Shown: piece after piece, positions 38,619 to 47,583 of the stretch
Layout: each line of letters starts with the position of its first letter
Position numbering within the stretch: position 1 is the first letter of the stretch
Assembly: GCF_017316305.2 (NCBI RefSeq)
Contig: NZ_CP147250.1
Span: 1,976,001 to 2,040,000, forward strand
DNA: 64,000 nt
DNA from: Enterococcus sp. DIV1094
Lineage (GTDB): Bacteria; Bacillota; Bacilli; Lactobacillales; Enterococcaceae
Direction of reading: 5' to 3'
Made by a program: the position numbers and the translations under genes
The notes under the pieces: generated by a model
Database searches by the model: none
Told to the model about the DNA's origin: nothing
What the model saw: only the letters and a program-made list of their open reading frames with translations

Positions 38619-40298
38619 GTGAGTACCATTAAGATTATCCCTTTAGGCGGTGTACGCGAAAACGGAAAAAACTTGTACATTGCAGAAGTAGGGGAAGCTA
38701 TTTTTATTTTAGACTGTGGTCTAAAATATCCTGAAAACGAATTATTAGGGATCGACGTCGTGATTCCTGATTTTACGTATTTAGAAGAAAATGTTGATCG
38801 TGTGGCAGGTGTCTTTCTTACCCACGGTCACGCAGATGCGATTGGGGCGTTGCCTTATTTATTGTCAAAAATTTCTGTACCTGTGTTCGGAACAGAATTG
38901 ACGATCGAATTGGCAAAACTAAATGTCAATCGCAATGATGCTGCAAAAGGATTCAAAGATTTCCATGTGGTAGATGAGCATACAGAGATCGATTTCGGAG
39001 AAACGATCGTTAGTTTCTTCCGTACCACCCATACGATTCCTGATTCAATCGGGATCAATTTGAAAACCCAAGAAGGAAACATCGTTTACACAGGGGATTT
39101 CAAATTTGACCAAATGGCGATTCCGATGTATCAAACAGATTATGCCCGTTTAGCAGAAATCGGTAAAGAAGGTGTCTTAGCCTTACTTAGTGAATCAGCT
39201 AACGCTGAAAACGCGACACCAGTCGCTTCTGAGTTCCAAATCGCAGATGAAGTATTTGATACGATCAAATACTGGGAAGGCCGGATTATCGTTGCCTGTG
39301 TTGCAAGCAATCTTCAACGTGTCCAACAAATCTTAGACGCTGCTGCTAAAGCAGGACGTAAAGTCGTGTTGACTGGGCAAGATTTTGAACGGATCATCCG
39401 TACAGCTATGCGCTTAGAAAAACTTCAATTACCAAGTGAAGATCTGCTCGTTACATTAAAAGATATGAAAAACTATGAGCCTGAAGAACTGATCATTTTA
39501 GAAACAGGCCGTATGGGCGAACCAATCAAGTCATTGCAAAAAATGGCGAATGGTGCACACCGTCACATCAAAATCAAAGAAGGCGACCTTGTTTATATCA
39601 CAACGACACCAAGTATTGCGATGGAAACAATGGTGGCAAAAACAGAAGATATCATTTATCGAGCAGGTGGAACGGTCAAACAGATCTCTGATAATCTGCG
39701 CGTTTCCGGTCATGCGAACCCTAATGATCTACAATTGATGTTGAACTTCATGAAACCGAAGTATTTTATCCCAGTTCAAGGAGAATATCGTGAATTAGCT
39801 GCGCACGCCGACTTAGCACATGCGGTTGGTATTCCATACAAAAATATCTATATCACAGGACGTGGAGATATTTTGGAATATAAAAACAATCGAATGAGCG
39901 TGGCAGGTACGACAAGTGCTGAAAATGTCATGATCGACGGACTAGGTGTCGGGGACATCGGCAACATCGTTTTACGAGACCGTAAAATCTTATCGGAAGA
40001 CGGCATTTTTGTTGCAGTAGTGACGATCAGTCGTCGTGAAAAGAAAATCGTCTCAAAACCACAGATCACTTCACGAGGCTTTGTCTATGTCAAAGCAAGT
40101 CGCGACTTGATCAATGAAAGTAGCAACATGATCGAGAGCATCGTAGGAAAACACTTAGAAAGCGATGATTTTGAGTGGAGCAAGTTAAAGCAAGAAATAC
40201 GTGACCAATTAGGCCGCTATTTGTTTGAACAAACAAAACGTCGTCCAGTGATCTTACCAGTCATCATGGAAGCCACACAACGTCGCGGCAAAAGATAA
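38619..40298 (+). CDS. rnjB: Ribonuclease J2
   Basis: Metallo-beta-lactamase/beta-CASP ribonuclease partner of RNase J1 in mRNA decay. The metal motif reads HGHADAIGALPYLL, lacking the second His of HxHxDH found in J1, as in weakly active J2 proteins of lactic acid bacteria. The beta-CASP part and C-terminal domain (RPVILPVIMEATQRRGK) are complete. 559 residues from GTG 38619, seven bases after AAGAGGTG; a GTG at 38610 overlaps the site. Confidence 0.9.
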   Translation: MSTIKIIPLGGVRENGKNLYIAEVGEAIFILDCGLKYPENELLGIDVVIPDFTYLEENVDRVAGVFLTHGHADAIGALPYLLSKISVPVFGTELTIELAKLNVNRNDAAKGFKDFHVVDEHTEIDFGETIVSFFRTTHTIPDSIGINLKTQEGNIVYTGDFKFDQMAIPMYQTDYARLAEIGKEGVLALLSESANAENATPVASEFQIADEVFDTIKYWEGRIIVACVASNLQRVQQILDAAAKAGRKVVLTGQDFERIIRTAMRLEKLQLPSEDLLVTLKDMKNYEPEELIILETGRMGEPIKSLQKMANGAHRHIKIKEGDLVYITTTPSIAMETMVAKTEDIIYRAGGTVKQISDNLRVSGHANPNDLQLMLNFMKPKYFIPVQGEYRELAAHADLAHAVGIPYKNIYITGRGDILEYKNNRMSVAGTTSAENVMIDGLGVGDIGNIVLRDRKILSEDGIFVAVVTISRREKKIVSKPQITSRGFVYVKASRDLINESSNMIESIVGKHLESDDFEWSKLKQEIRDQLGRYLFEQTKRRPVILPVIMEATQRRGKR

Positions 40299-40308
40299 CT
40301 ATTGAAAT

Positions 40309-40362
40309 AAAGCTGTATCAAGGATGTTCAGGTGTTGAACATGTTTGGTACAGCTTTTTGTT
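40309..40362 (+). terminator. Terminator after rnjB
   Basis: AAAGCTGTA and TACAGCTTT enclose an inner GTTCA/TGAAC stem; followed by TTTGTTT. Confidence 0.75.
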
Positions 40363-40576
40363 TCAAATGAATGGAGTTGTTGGATTCATATTATGACGTC
40401 AAAACGGCTTTTTATGATAAAAAAGGCCAAAGGGATTATTTCGTGGTAAATTGTTGAATAACGAATATAATTTATTGTCAAACAGGTACGATTGATTAAA
40501 TGTCCTAAGTATATTTTTATGAATAAAGTAAGTGTAAATCGTTCAACAACTAGAATGAAAGCTGGAGGGGATAACA

Positions 40577-40945
40577 ATGAAAAAAGAAACTGAATGTCTG
40601 GGTGAGCAAAAGAAAGAAAAGCAGATCATACTATTTGGTTTGACGTCGATGAGTGCAGATAGCACGTTTTATACCAACCTGTTAGTGACTAAAATGAACA
40701 ATCTAGCAAAAAAGCAACAGTTACTCGTACAGGTTGAAATGCACAGTATTTCTAAATTGGATGAGTTTGCTAAGGCTGCCGATATCATCCTGTTATCTCC
40801 AGAACTGTCTTCGATGAAAGAAAAGATCATGGAAGAGTATCCTGCTAAGGTTATCCAAGTGATAGACAAGCAAGAATATGGTCTGTTCAATGCTGAAAAG
40901 ATATTAAAAAAATTGCTTATTTTAGAAGATGATCAAAGGATTTAG
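40577..40945 (+). CDS. Orphan PTS EIIB-like protein lacking the active-site cysteine
   Basis: A 122-residue protein whose core resembles lactose/cellobiose-type EIIB: IILFGLTSMSAD stands where EIIB has the Cys-x-x-GMST phosphorylation loop, then LLVTKMNNLAKK and a Rossmann-like remainder ending DIILLSPEL and AKVIQVIDKQEYGLFNAEKIL. The phosphorylated Cys is absent, so it should not pass phosphate. No EIIA or EIIC genes are adjacent. A regulatory or sensing role is possible. ATG 40577 behind GGAGGGG. Confidence 0.65.
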   Translation: MKKETECLGEQKKEKQIILFGLTSMSADSTFYTNLLVTKMNNLAKKQQLLVQVEMHSISKLDEFAKAADIILLSPELSSMKEKIMEEYPAKVIQVIDKQEYGLFNAEKILKKLLILEDDQRI

Positions 40946-40967
40946 CTGCGAAAAATAAGAAGAGCCC

Positions 40968-41008
40968 TAGAAAGTTGCGTGTTCAAGTTTTCTAGGGCTC
41001 TTTCTTAT
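40968..41008 (+). terminator. Terminator after the EIIB-like gene
   Basis: AAGAGCCCTAGAAA and TTTCTAGGGCTCTT around an 11-base loop, followed by TCTT. Confidence 0.75.
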
Positions 41009-41059
41009 GATTTTAAGAGTGGGCTACGATTTGATTTAGGAAGAATAGAATGACTGCTA

Positions 41060-41252
41060 TCATGCCCTTTTATTGCTTTTACCAGTTCTGACGATATCCC
41101 AAATGTCGTAGATGATAAAGACAATTGATAAAAACGTGAACGTAGCATTTAAAAAAATGATTGCTGATGAAGTGAAGGTAAAAATTTATAATACAAATAA
41201 TGTATACGATCAATCGAATGACAGTGAATGTTTTTGAATGATATTTTTCCAA
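41060..41252 (-). pseudogene. Small membrane protein gene broken by a frameshift
   Basis: AGGAGGAG precedes a TTG start at 41252 reading MEKYHSKTFTVIRLIVYIICIIN. About 25 codons in, sensible sequence moves to another frame (SSAIIFLNATFTFLSIVFIIYDIWDIVRTG) and ends at TGA 41060. Together they would form a two-helix protein of about 63 residues. Either a real frameshift or a sequencing slip. Family not recognised. Confidence 0.5.
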
Positions 41253-41616
41253 AGCGCTCCTCCTAGATTTTTAGATAGTTATATTACATCAGCTACTCAA
41301 CTTTTGATTATAGATTTAATGGTATTTCTCTTTTATTTTATTGTCAAACGAAAGATTATAACAAAATATTGGTTAGTAAGTTTGTTTCTTTTAGTAAAGT
41401 AACAGATGACCATTTGGACTTGGTCAGTTCATCATGAAAAACATAGACAAAATACTTGCTAACCTAGAGAGGCATTAGAAAATTCATGCCCACTTGTTAC
41501 TTGGTACAACCTGTGTTATCTGTTACAATAAAGTCGGATATACTGTACTACTAAATGTGTGAATGATCGAACCGAAATTGAGAGAGTTAGTGACTAAAAT
41601 GTTGAGGAGTGAGAAG

Positions 41617-42297
41617 ATGAAAATTACTTATCACGGACATTCTTGTATTTCTCTAGAGATGCAAAATGGCCAACAAGTGCTGATAGATCCATTTATTACT
41701 GGCAATCCTATGACTGATTTAAAGGTGGATGACGTCAAGGCGGACTGGATACTGGTCACCCATGGACATAGCGATCATATTGGGGACATGTTACCGATTG
41801 CGAAAAATAATCAGGCGACTATTGTTAGTATTGTCGAAATCGCTAACTATGCACAACAACAAGGAGCAAACTCTTTTGGGATGAATATTGGCGGCAAGCG
41901 TGAGTTTCCATTTGGCACGGTCAAATTTGTCCACGCTCAACATAGCTCAAGTCTTGAGATCGATGGTATCCCACGTTATATGGGAGAGCCAAGTGGTATC
42001 CTGATACAAGCAGAGGGGAAAACGATTTATCATGCGGGGGATACCGCCGATTTTAGTGATCTGGCGCTCTTAGGGGAACAGTTTACGATCGATGTAGCCT
42101 TTTTACCGATTGGCGATAACTATACAATGGGGCCTGAGGATGCGGCTCGTGCAGCGAAGCGAGTAAAAGCCAAGAAAGTGGTGCCGATCCATTACAATAC
42201 CTTCCCTGTAATTGAACAAGATCCGCAAGTATTCATCGATTTATTAACAGACAACGAAGGAAAAATAATGAGCGTTTCTGAAACGCTGGAAGTGTAG
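41617..42297 (+). CDS. UPF0173 metal-dependent hydrolase
   Basis: Metallo-beta-lactamase fold protein. It begins [14 protein letters not shown]; the metal motif [10 protein letters not shown] and the later [10 protein letters not shown] and [12 protein letters not shown] are typical of UPF0173 (YtkL/UlaG-like). 226 residues from ATG 41617 behind GAGGAGTGAG; longer frames upstream lack a site. Heads an operon with ytoI and nrnA. Substrate unknown. Confidence 0.87.
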   Translation: MKITYHGHSCISLEMQNGQQVLIDPFITGNPMTDLKVDDVKADWILVTHGHSDHIGDMLPIAKNNQATIVSIVEIANYAQQQGANSFGMNIGGKREFPFGTVKFVHAQHSSSLEIDGIPRYMGEPSGILIQAEGKTIYHAGDTADFSDLALLGEQFTIDVAFLPIGDNYTMGPEDAARAAKRVKAKKVVPIHYNTFPVIEQDPQVFIDLLTDNEGKIMSVSETLEV

Positions 42298-42306
42298 GGG
42301 AAAGAG

Positions 42307-43638
42307 ATGGCAACAAAACATGATCTGATTTTAGAATATATCGAAAGCCTGCCTGTGGGGAATCGAATATCGGTCCGGAGTATTGCGAAAGAATTGAATG
42401 TCAGCGAGGGGACGGCTTACCGAGCAATCAAAGATGCTGAAAACATCGGTCTGGTCTCAACGATCCAACGAGTGGGGACTATTCGGATCGAACGCAAGTT
42501 GAAGAAAAACATCGAACGTTTGACATTCGGCGAAGTCGTACGGATCATTGAAGGTGATGTCTTAGGCGGTTCGGTCGGCTTAGATAAAGTACTGAATAAA
42601 TTTGTCATCGGTGCGATGACGGAACACGCCATGGAACGCTACATCACTCCTGGTTCATTGATGATCGTCGGTAACCGTACCGAAGTGCAAAAGTTAGCTC
42701 TTGAAGATGGCGCAGCGGTATTGATCACAGGTGGTTTTGATACGACGCCTGAGATTGCGCAATTAGCCGATCAGTTGGCTATGCCGATTTTACGTACGAC
42801 TTATGATACGTTTACCGTAGCTACAATGATCAACCGAGCGCTTAGCGATCAACTGATCAAAAAAGATATCATGCTCGTTGGAGACATTTATTTGACGACT
42901 CAGAAAACACATTACTTGTTACAGTCTGACACGGTAGCCGACTATCAACGGATCTCAGAAGAAACGCAACATTCCCGTTTTCCGGTAGTCAATCATCATA
43001 TGCGTTTAATGGGGATCATTACTGCAAAAGACGTCGTAGGAAAAGCGCCGACCCAAGTGATTGATCGTGTGATGACGAAAGACCCGATCAGTGTTAAGAA
43101 GACGATGAGTGTCGCTTCTGTCGGTCACCAAATGATCTGGGATGGCTTAGAAGTCATGCCTGTTGTTTCTGATGATTTGACCTTGGAAGGGTTGATTACA
43201 CGACAAGATGTGATGAAGGCGATGCAACTGGTACAACGCCAACCGCAAATCGCTGATACGATCTCTGATCAGATTTCTGGAGGAATCCAAACGATCGATA
43301 CAGATCGTGAGGGAAACCGCTTGGCTACCCCTAAGTTCAAATTTGAAGTTTCTCCACAAATGGTGACGGGAGTTGGAACGATTTCTTTTGGGGTATTAAG
43401 TGAGATCATCTCAGATGTTGCCCAAAAAACAATGATCATGAACCAACGCCGAAATATTTTGTTAGAGCAAATGAATCTGCATTACCTTCGTTTGATCCAG
43501 ATCGAAAGTGAGCTAGATATTCGACCAAGAGTGTTAGAAATCGGTCGAAGATCTGCTAAACTTGATATAGAAGTGTTTATTGAAAATACGATCGTGGCTA
43601 AAGCCATTGTCGTCTGCCAAGTGATGGAACGTTCGTAG
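42307..43638 (+). CDS. ytoI: YtoI-like protein: HTH, DRTGG, CBS pair and hotdog domain
   Basis: 443 residues: an N-terminal winged helix (NRISVRSIAKELNVSEGTAYRAIKDAE), a DRTGG domain (about 70-185), two CBS repeats (about 190-310, DRVMTKDPISVK) that bind adenine nucleotides, and a C-terminal thioesterase-like hotdog domain. Same order as B. subtilis YtoI. Probably senses a nucleotide and regulates transcription. Adjacent to nrnA, which hydrolyses pAp and nanoRNA. Confidence 0.85.
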   Translation: MATKHDLILEYIESLPVGNRISVRSIAKELNVSEGTAYRAIKDAENIGLVSTIQRVGTIRIERKLKKNIERLTFGEVVRIIEGDVLGGSVGLDKVLNKFVIGAMTEHAMERYITPGSLMIVGNRTEVQKLALEDGAAVLITGGFDTTPEIAQLADQLAMPILRTTYDTFTVATMINRALSDQLIKKDIMLVGDIYLTTQKTHYLLQSDTVADYQRISEETQHSRFPVVNHHMRLMGIITAKDVVGKAPTQVIDRVMTKDPISVKKTMSVASVGHQMIWDGLEVMPVVSDDLTLEGLITRQDVMKAMQLVQRQPQIADTISDQISGGIQTIDTDREGNRLATPKFKFEVSPQMVTGVGTISFGVLSEIISDVAQKTMIMNQRRNILLEQMNLHYLRLIQIESELDIRPRVLEIGRRSAKLDIEVFIENTIVAKAIVVCQVMERS

Positions 43639-43653
43639 AGAGTAGGAAAGAAA

Positions 43654-44604
43654 ATGACTATACAAGAAATGATTTTGAATGAAATCAAAAAATATCAAAA
43701 AATCGTGATTCACCGCCACCAAAGACCTGATCCAGATGCTTTAGGGTCACAAGTCGGATTGGCCGAATTATTACGTAACAGTTTTCCAGATAAAGACATT
43801 CGCCAAGTTGGAAAAGACGTGGAAGGGTTGCTTTATTTAACAGAAATGCAAGAAATCGACGATGCTTTTTACAAAGGTGCATTAGTCATTGTCACAGATA
43901 CAGCAAATGCACCACGAATCGATGATAAGCGTTACTCGTTAGGCGAAAAGGTGATCAAAATCGATCATCACCCGAACGACGAACCTTATGGAGATTTGCT
44001 TTGGGTGGACACGAAAGCCAGCAGTTGTAGTGAAATGATTGCAGAATTTGCTTTGATGTTTCCTGATGATTTGAATATGAACAGTGAATCTGCCCGTTTA
44101 TTGTATGCAGGAATCGTTGGAGATACAGGAAGATTTTTATACCCTTCAACCACAGGTCGCACATTAGAAATTGCGGCAGTTTTAAGAAACTACTCGTTCG
44201 ATGCGAGCCAACTGAATCGTGAAATCGAGCAGATCACTATGAAAGTAGCAAAATTATCCGGTTGTGTCTATCAGACGATCGAAGTCGATGAAACAGGCGC
44301 CGGAAAAGTGATCTTGTCACAAGAGTTATTAGGAAAGTATGGCATTGATGATTCAGAGACCGCTTCTGTTGTCTCTTTACCAGGTGTCATTGATGAAGTG
44401 TTAGCTTGGGCAATTTTTGTGGAGCAACCAGAAGGCTATTATCGTGTCCGCTTACGTTCAAAAGGCCCAGTGATCAATGAGATCGCAAAACGACATCATG
44501 GTGGCGGGCATCCTTTGGCGAGTGGCGCAAATGCTCGTGATCTTGAAGAAGTGGCAGAGATCTACAAGGAAATACAAGTTGCGTGTAGCAATTATTCGCG
44601 ATAA
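43654..44604 (+). CDS. nrnA: Bifunctional oligoribonuclease and pAp phosphatase NrnA
   Basis: DHH-DHHA1 phosphoesterase that degrades 2-5 nt RNAs and dephosphorylates 3'-phosphoadenosine 5'-phosphate. Motifs: HRHQRPDPDALGSQ (N-terminal metal Asp pair), VTDTANAPRID, KIDHHPND (DHH), and C-terminal GGGHPLASGA. The 316-residue length is usual. Last gene of the UPF0173-ytoI-nrnA operon. Confidence 0.93.
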   Translation: MTIQEMILNEIKKYQKIVIHRHQRPDPDALGSQVGLAELLRNSFPDKDIRQVGKDVEGLLYLTEMQEIDDAFYKGALVIVTDTANAPRIDDKRYSLGEKVIKIDHHPNDEPYGDLLWVDTKASSCSEMIAEFALMFPDDLNMNSESARLLYAGIVGDTGRFLYPSTTGRTLEIAAVLRNYSFDASQLNREIEQITMKVAKLSGCVYQTIEVDETGAGKVILSQELLGKYGIDDSETASVVSLPGVIDEVLAWAIFVEQPEGYYRVRLRSKGPVINEIAKRHHGGGHPLASGANARDLEEVAEIYKEIQVACSNYSR

Positions 44605-44617
44605 AGATCAGCTAAAA

Positions 44618-44690
44618 GTCAGCTCTAAGTAGTAAAGAGAAACTTGAAAAAATCATTCAAGTTCTAGTTCACTACTTGGAGTTGATTGCC
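44618..44690 (+). terminator. Hairpin terminator after nrnA
   Basis: Outer arms AAGTAGT/ACTACTT and inner AACTTGAA/TTCAAGTT form a long stem; T-run TTTTT starts about 10 bases past it. Confidence 0.55.
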
Positions 44691-44833
44691 TTTTTACAGG
44701 TGTCTGTGAGACGACAAACAATGTCAAGAAATCAAGGCAGTCAAACAATGATTGCCAATACCAGCTTACTCTTTTCAAACTGTTATTTTTCCGTTATAAT
44801 ATTGCTCAATAACGAACAAAAAGGAGAAACAAC

Positions 44834-45172
44834 ATGACAGTACCAAATTGCCCAGTATGTGGCTCAGAATATGCGTATGAAGATCGAGGATTATTGATTT
44901 GTCCTGAATGTGGCAATGAATGGACCCCTTCAGAAGAATCAGAAACAGAAGCAGAAGGTTTGGTCGTTCTCGATGCAAATGGGAATCGTTTAGCCGACGG
45001 TGATCGCGTGACCGTTATCAAAGATTTAAAAGTGAAAGGTGCATCTTCACCAATCAAACAAGGCACAAAAGTGAAGAATATCCGTTTAGTTGAAGGCGAC
45101 CATAATATCGATTGCAAGATCGACGGGTTTGGTCCGATGAAGCTGAAATCAGAATTTGTTAAAAAAGGATAA
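44834..45172 (+). CDS. PhnA/YjdM-family zinc-ribbon protein
   Basis: A 112-residue protein: N-terminal zinc ribbon [22 protein letters not shown] followed by the PhnA domain ([23 protein letters not shown]). Historically named PhnA, but not phosphonoacetate hydrolase; function unknown. ATG 44834 behind AAGGAG. Probably monocistronic. Confidence 0.88.
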   Translation: MTVPNCPVCGSEYAYEDRGLLICPECGNEWTPSEESETEAEGLVVLDANGNRLADGDRVTVIKDLKVKGASSPIKQGTKVKNIRLVEGDHNIDCKIDGFGPMKLKSEFVKKG

Positions 45173-45249
45173 ATTATTCAAAGTCTTTTCACAATTTTTT
45201 TACTAGATCAATGATAAAATAGATGTAATGAGGAAAGGGTGAAACGATA

Positions 45250-45957
45250 ATGTATGGATATGGTTTATATGGTTTTTTAGATCCAACGTTTCTTTTAGTT
45301 ATTGCTGGATTAGCTATCTCTGGGATCGCTTCTGCGTACGTCAACAGTACCTTTCGTAAATACGATAAAATCAGAAGCACAAACAATGTGACAGGGACAC
45401 AAGCTGCACAGTTCATCTTACAAAGTCAAAAAATCAATAATGTAGGCGTTCAACAAATTGCCGGTGATTTGACAGACAATTATAACTCAGGCAATAAAAC
45501 ATTGAGTTTGTCGCAAGCTACTGCACAATCAACGTCAGTTGCTGCCATCGGTGTGGCTGCCCATGAGTGTGGGCATGCAGTCCAAGATGCTGTAGGATAT
45601 GCTCCTTTGAAAATCAGAGCATCTCTAGTGCCTGTTGCCAATTTTGGCTCGATGATTTCATTTCCGCTTATTATGGTGGGCGTATTGCTTAGTTGGAATG
45701 CAACATTGATCAATATCGGGATCTTTGCCTTTTCATTGGCACTTTTATTTCAACTTGTTACGCTACCAGTAGAATTCAATGCGTCAAGAAGAGCCATCCA
45801 AATTTTAAGTGAAGGTGGCTTGCTGACAGAAGAAGAGGTACCAATGGCAAAACATGTGCTATTTGCGGCTGCCTTGACCTACGTTGCAGCAGCGCCATCT
45901 ACTTTCTTGCAATTACTACGATTGATTTTGATCTTCGGTGGTAATCGCCGAGACTAG
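45250..45957 (+). CDS. yugP: YugP-type membrane zinc metallopeptidase
   Basis: A 235-residue integral membrane protein: helix 1 near residues 10-28, the zinc motif HECGH in VAAHECGHAVQ (about 106-110), then helices around 130-175 and a last one near 200-225. Family PF04298 neutral metallopeptidase; substrate unknown. ATG 45250 behind AGGAAAGGG. Its terminator tail has been hit by an IS element. Confidence 0.85.
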   Translation: MYGYGLYGFLDPTFLLVIAGLAISGIASAYVNSTFRKYDKIRSTNNVTGTQAAQFILQSQKINNVGVQQIAGDLTDNYNSGNKTLSLSQATAQSTSVAAIGVAAHECGHAVQDAVGYAPLKIRASLVPVANFGSMISFPLIMVGVLLSWNATLINIGIFAFSLALLFQLVTLPVEFNASRRAIQILSEGGLLTEEEVPMAKHVLFAAALTYVAAAPSTFLQLLRLILIFGGNRRD

Positions 45958-45968
45958 AGGAAATGAAT

Positions 45969-46011
45969 AAAAGTGAGTGACAGCCATTTGCGCTGATCCA
46001 CTCACTTTTTT
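45969..46011 (+). terminator. yugP terminator, now with the IS at its T-tail
   Basis: AAAAGTGAGTG and CACTCACTTTT form the stem; the T-tail ACTTTTTT is also the duplicated target of the ISL3 insertion. The hairpin and T-run are retained. Confidence 0.75.
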
Positions 46012-47528
46012 GGCTCTTTGTCAATAAGGACTGATGAGTGCAATCAAGTGAAATCCGGAAGAAGAAGTGAACACTTCTTCTCCGGATTTTCTTCGTTATT
46101 TGACGTGAATGACTTGATTCGTCAAAAAGATTCGGATGCGCATGTTCTCAAATGATTTAAAGCCATAAGACACTCGTTTGAGTGTTTTGATGTGGGTGTT
46201 TTTTGCTTCAATTTTCCCATTAGAGTAAGGATAAATCAAAGAATGACGAATCCCTTCTTCATAGCTCAGAAGATTTTGTAGTTTTAGCCGAAATTCTTTA
46301 TCTAATGTTTCTGGTAACTGATGCAAGAGAGTGAAAAATGACTCGTGGTCTTTGTCACGAAAGGCATCCGCTAGTTCATGGAACGCTTGATAGGCGACTT
46401 TCAAGGCAGTTGAAGCACTTAATAAACGGTCAAGCACCATGGCTTCTGTCAGGTAAGGATACTTTGGGGCACGAAAGCTACGCCAAGTTTTATATTCTGT
46501 GTGGTTGATATTCTTCCGATTTTTGGTGAGTAAGCGCCAATGGCTTTTTAATTTCCTTGGCATTGTCCGATTGCCCGAAGCAATCAGGCGTTTCATTTCA
46601 CGGACACGAAAATCTTGGAACGCTTGATTCATGTGTTTGATCACATGAAAACGATCAATGACCAGTTTGGCATGAGGAAATACTTTTTTTGTTAGTTGAA
46701 AATACGCCGCATTCATATCAGTAACTAAATAGTCGACGTCAGATGGATTCACACATGTCTGGAAATAAGTGGTCAACCGAGACAATTTTCGAGTGGGTAA
46801 GATATCAACTAATTGCCCGGTTTCCCCATCGGCACAAATAAAACTCATCTTATCTTCTGAGGATACATGGGAACGAAATTCATCGACCATCAATACTTTG
46901 GGCAGGTGGCGCTTGGCTTGTTTTGGTAAATAGGTTTTTAACGACTTCAAAATACGCGTCACCGTTGGAATAGACACCTGGCAATGCTTTGCGATAAAAG
47001 ATAAGGAGACCTTTTCGGTGAGTAAAGCAATGATTTTCATTTTTACATGCTCGGCAATCGAATGATTTGGCCGAACAAAATAGCTTTGGGCTGTCCAATG
47101 GGTATGGCAGTTTCTACAGTGATAACGTTGTTTCTTCAGCCGCATGATTAGCGGTAAATGGTTGAATTGATCGAAACGAATGCAGGTCATTTTCTTGCCA
47201 TTTTTGACAATGACCGTTTTCCCCTTCGAATCTCTCACGGCAGAGCCACAAGTCAAACAAGCAGAAGTAGGAGGAGCTAACACTGCGTCAATAACTAAAG
47301 TATTGGTTTGATGGAACGTTTCGTAAGAAACATCTTGGATGGTTAAATATTTATCTGTTAATCGGAGCATTTTTTTGATAGAATTTTCCATAGAGCATAT
47401 CGTCCTCTCAGTTGTTTATTTTGTGGTGATTTAATCATACTAGAGAACGATATGTTTTTTAATACCCAAAAAGAAAAAGTGGACTGACGAATCAGAATTG
47501 ATTCATCAGTCCACTTTATTATAGAGCC
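46012..47528 (-). mobile_element. Complete ISL3-family insertion sequence
   Basis: 1517 bp. Imperfect terminal inverted repeats of about 26 bp: both ends start GGCTCT and share ACTGATGA at positions 19-26 (about 19 of 26 match). Perfect 8-bp target duplication ACTTTTTT at 46004-46011 and 47529-47536. It carries one intact transposase gene. Size, repeats and duplication length fit ISL3. Confidence 0.9.
46096..47391 (-). CDS. ISL3-family transposase
   Basis: A 431-residue DDE transposase. N-terminal zinc-finger-like part with CLTCGSAV and CRNCHTHW, a helix-turn-helix (LSFIAKHCQVSIPTVTRILKSL), and catalytic core MVDEF, VTDMNAAYFQL, VIDRFHVIKHMNQAF, ending with YSNGKIEAKNTHIKTLKR, the C-terminal Glu motif of ISL3/IS204 transposases. 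Frame is intact, so the element may be active. Confidence 0.93.
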   Translation of the reverse strand: MENSIKKMLRLTDKYLTIQDVSYETFHQTNTLVIDAVLAPPTSACLTCGSAVRDSKGKTVIVKNGKKMTCIRFDQFNHLPLIMRLKKQRYHCRNCHTHWTAQSYFVRPNHSIAEHVKMKIIALLTEKVSLSFIAKHCQVSIPTVTRILKSLKTYLPKQAKRHLPKVLMVDEFRSHVSSEDKMSFICADGETGQLVDILPTRKLSRLTTYFQTCVNPSDVDYLVTDMNAAYFQLTKKVFPHAKLVIDRFHVIKHMNQAFQDFRVREMKRLIASGNRTMPRKLKSHWRLLTKNRKNINHTEYKTWRSFRAPKYPYLTEAMVLDRLLSASTALKVAYQAFHELADAFRDKDHESFFTLLHQLPETLDKEFRLKLQNLLSYEEGIRHSLIYPYSNGKIEAKNTHIKTLKRVSYGFKSFENMRIRIFLTNQVIHVK

Positions 47529-47583
47529 ACTTTTTTTATTTTGGAGAACCTTTTTATTTAGGAGAATCGGCTAGCTGTGATGA

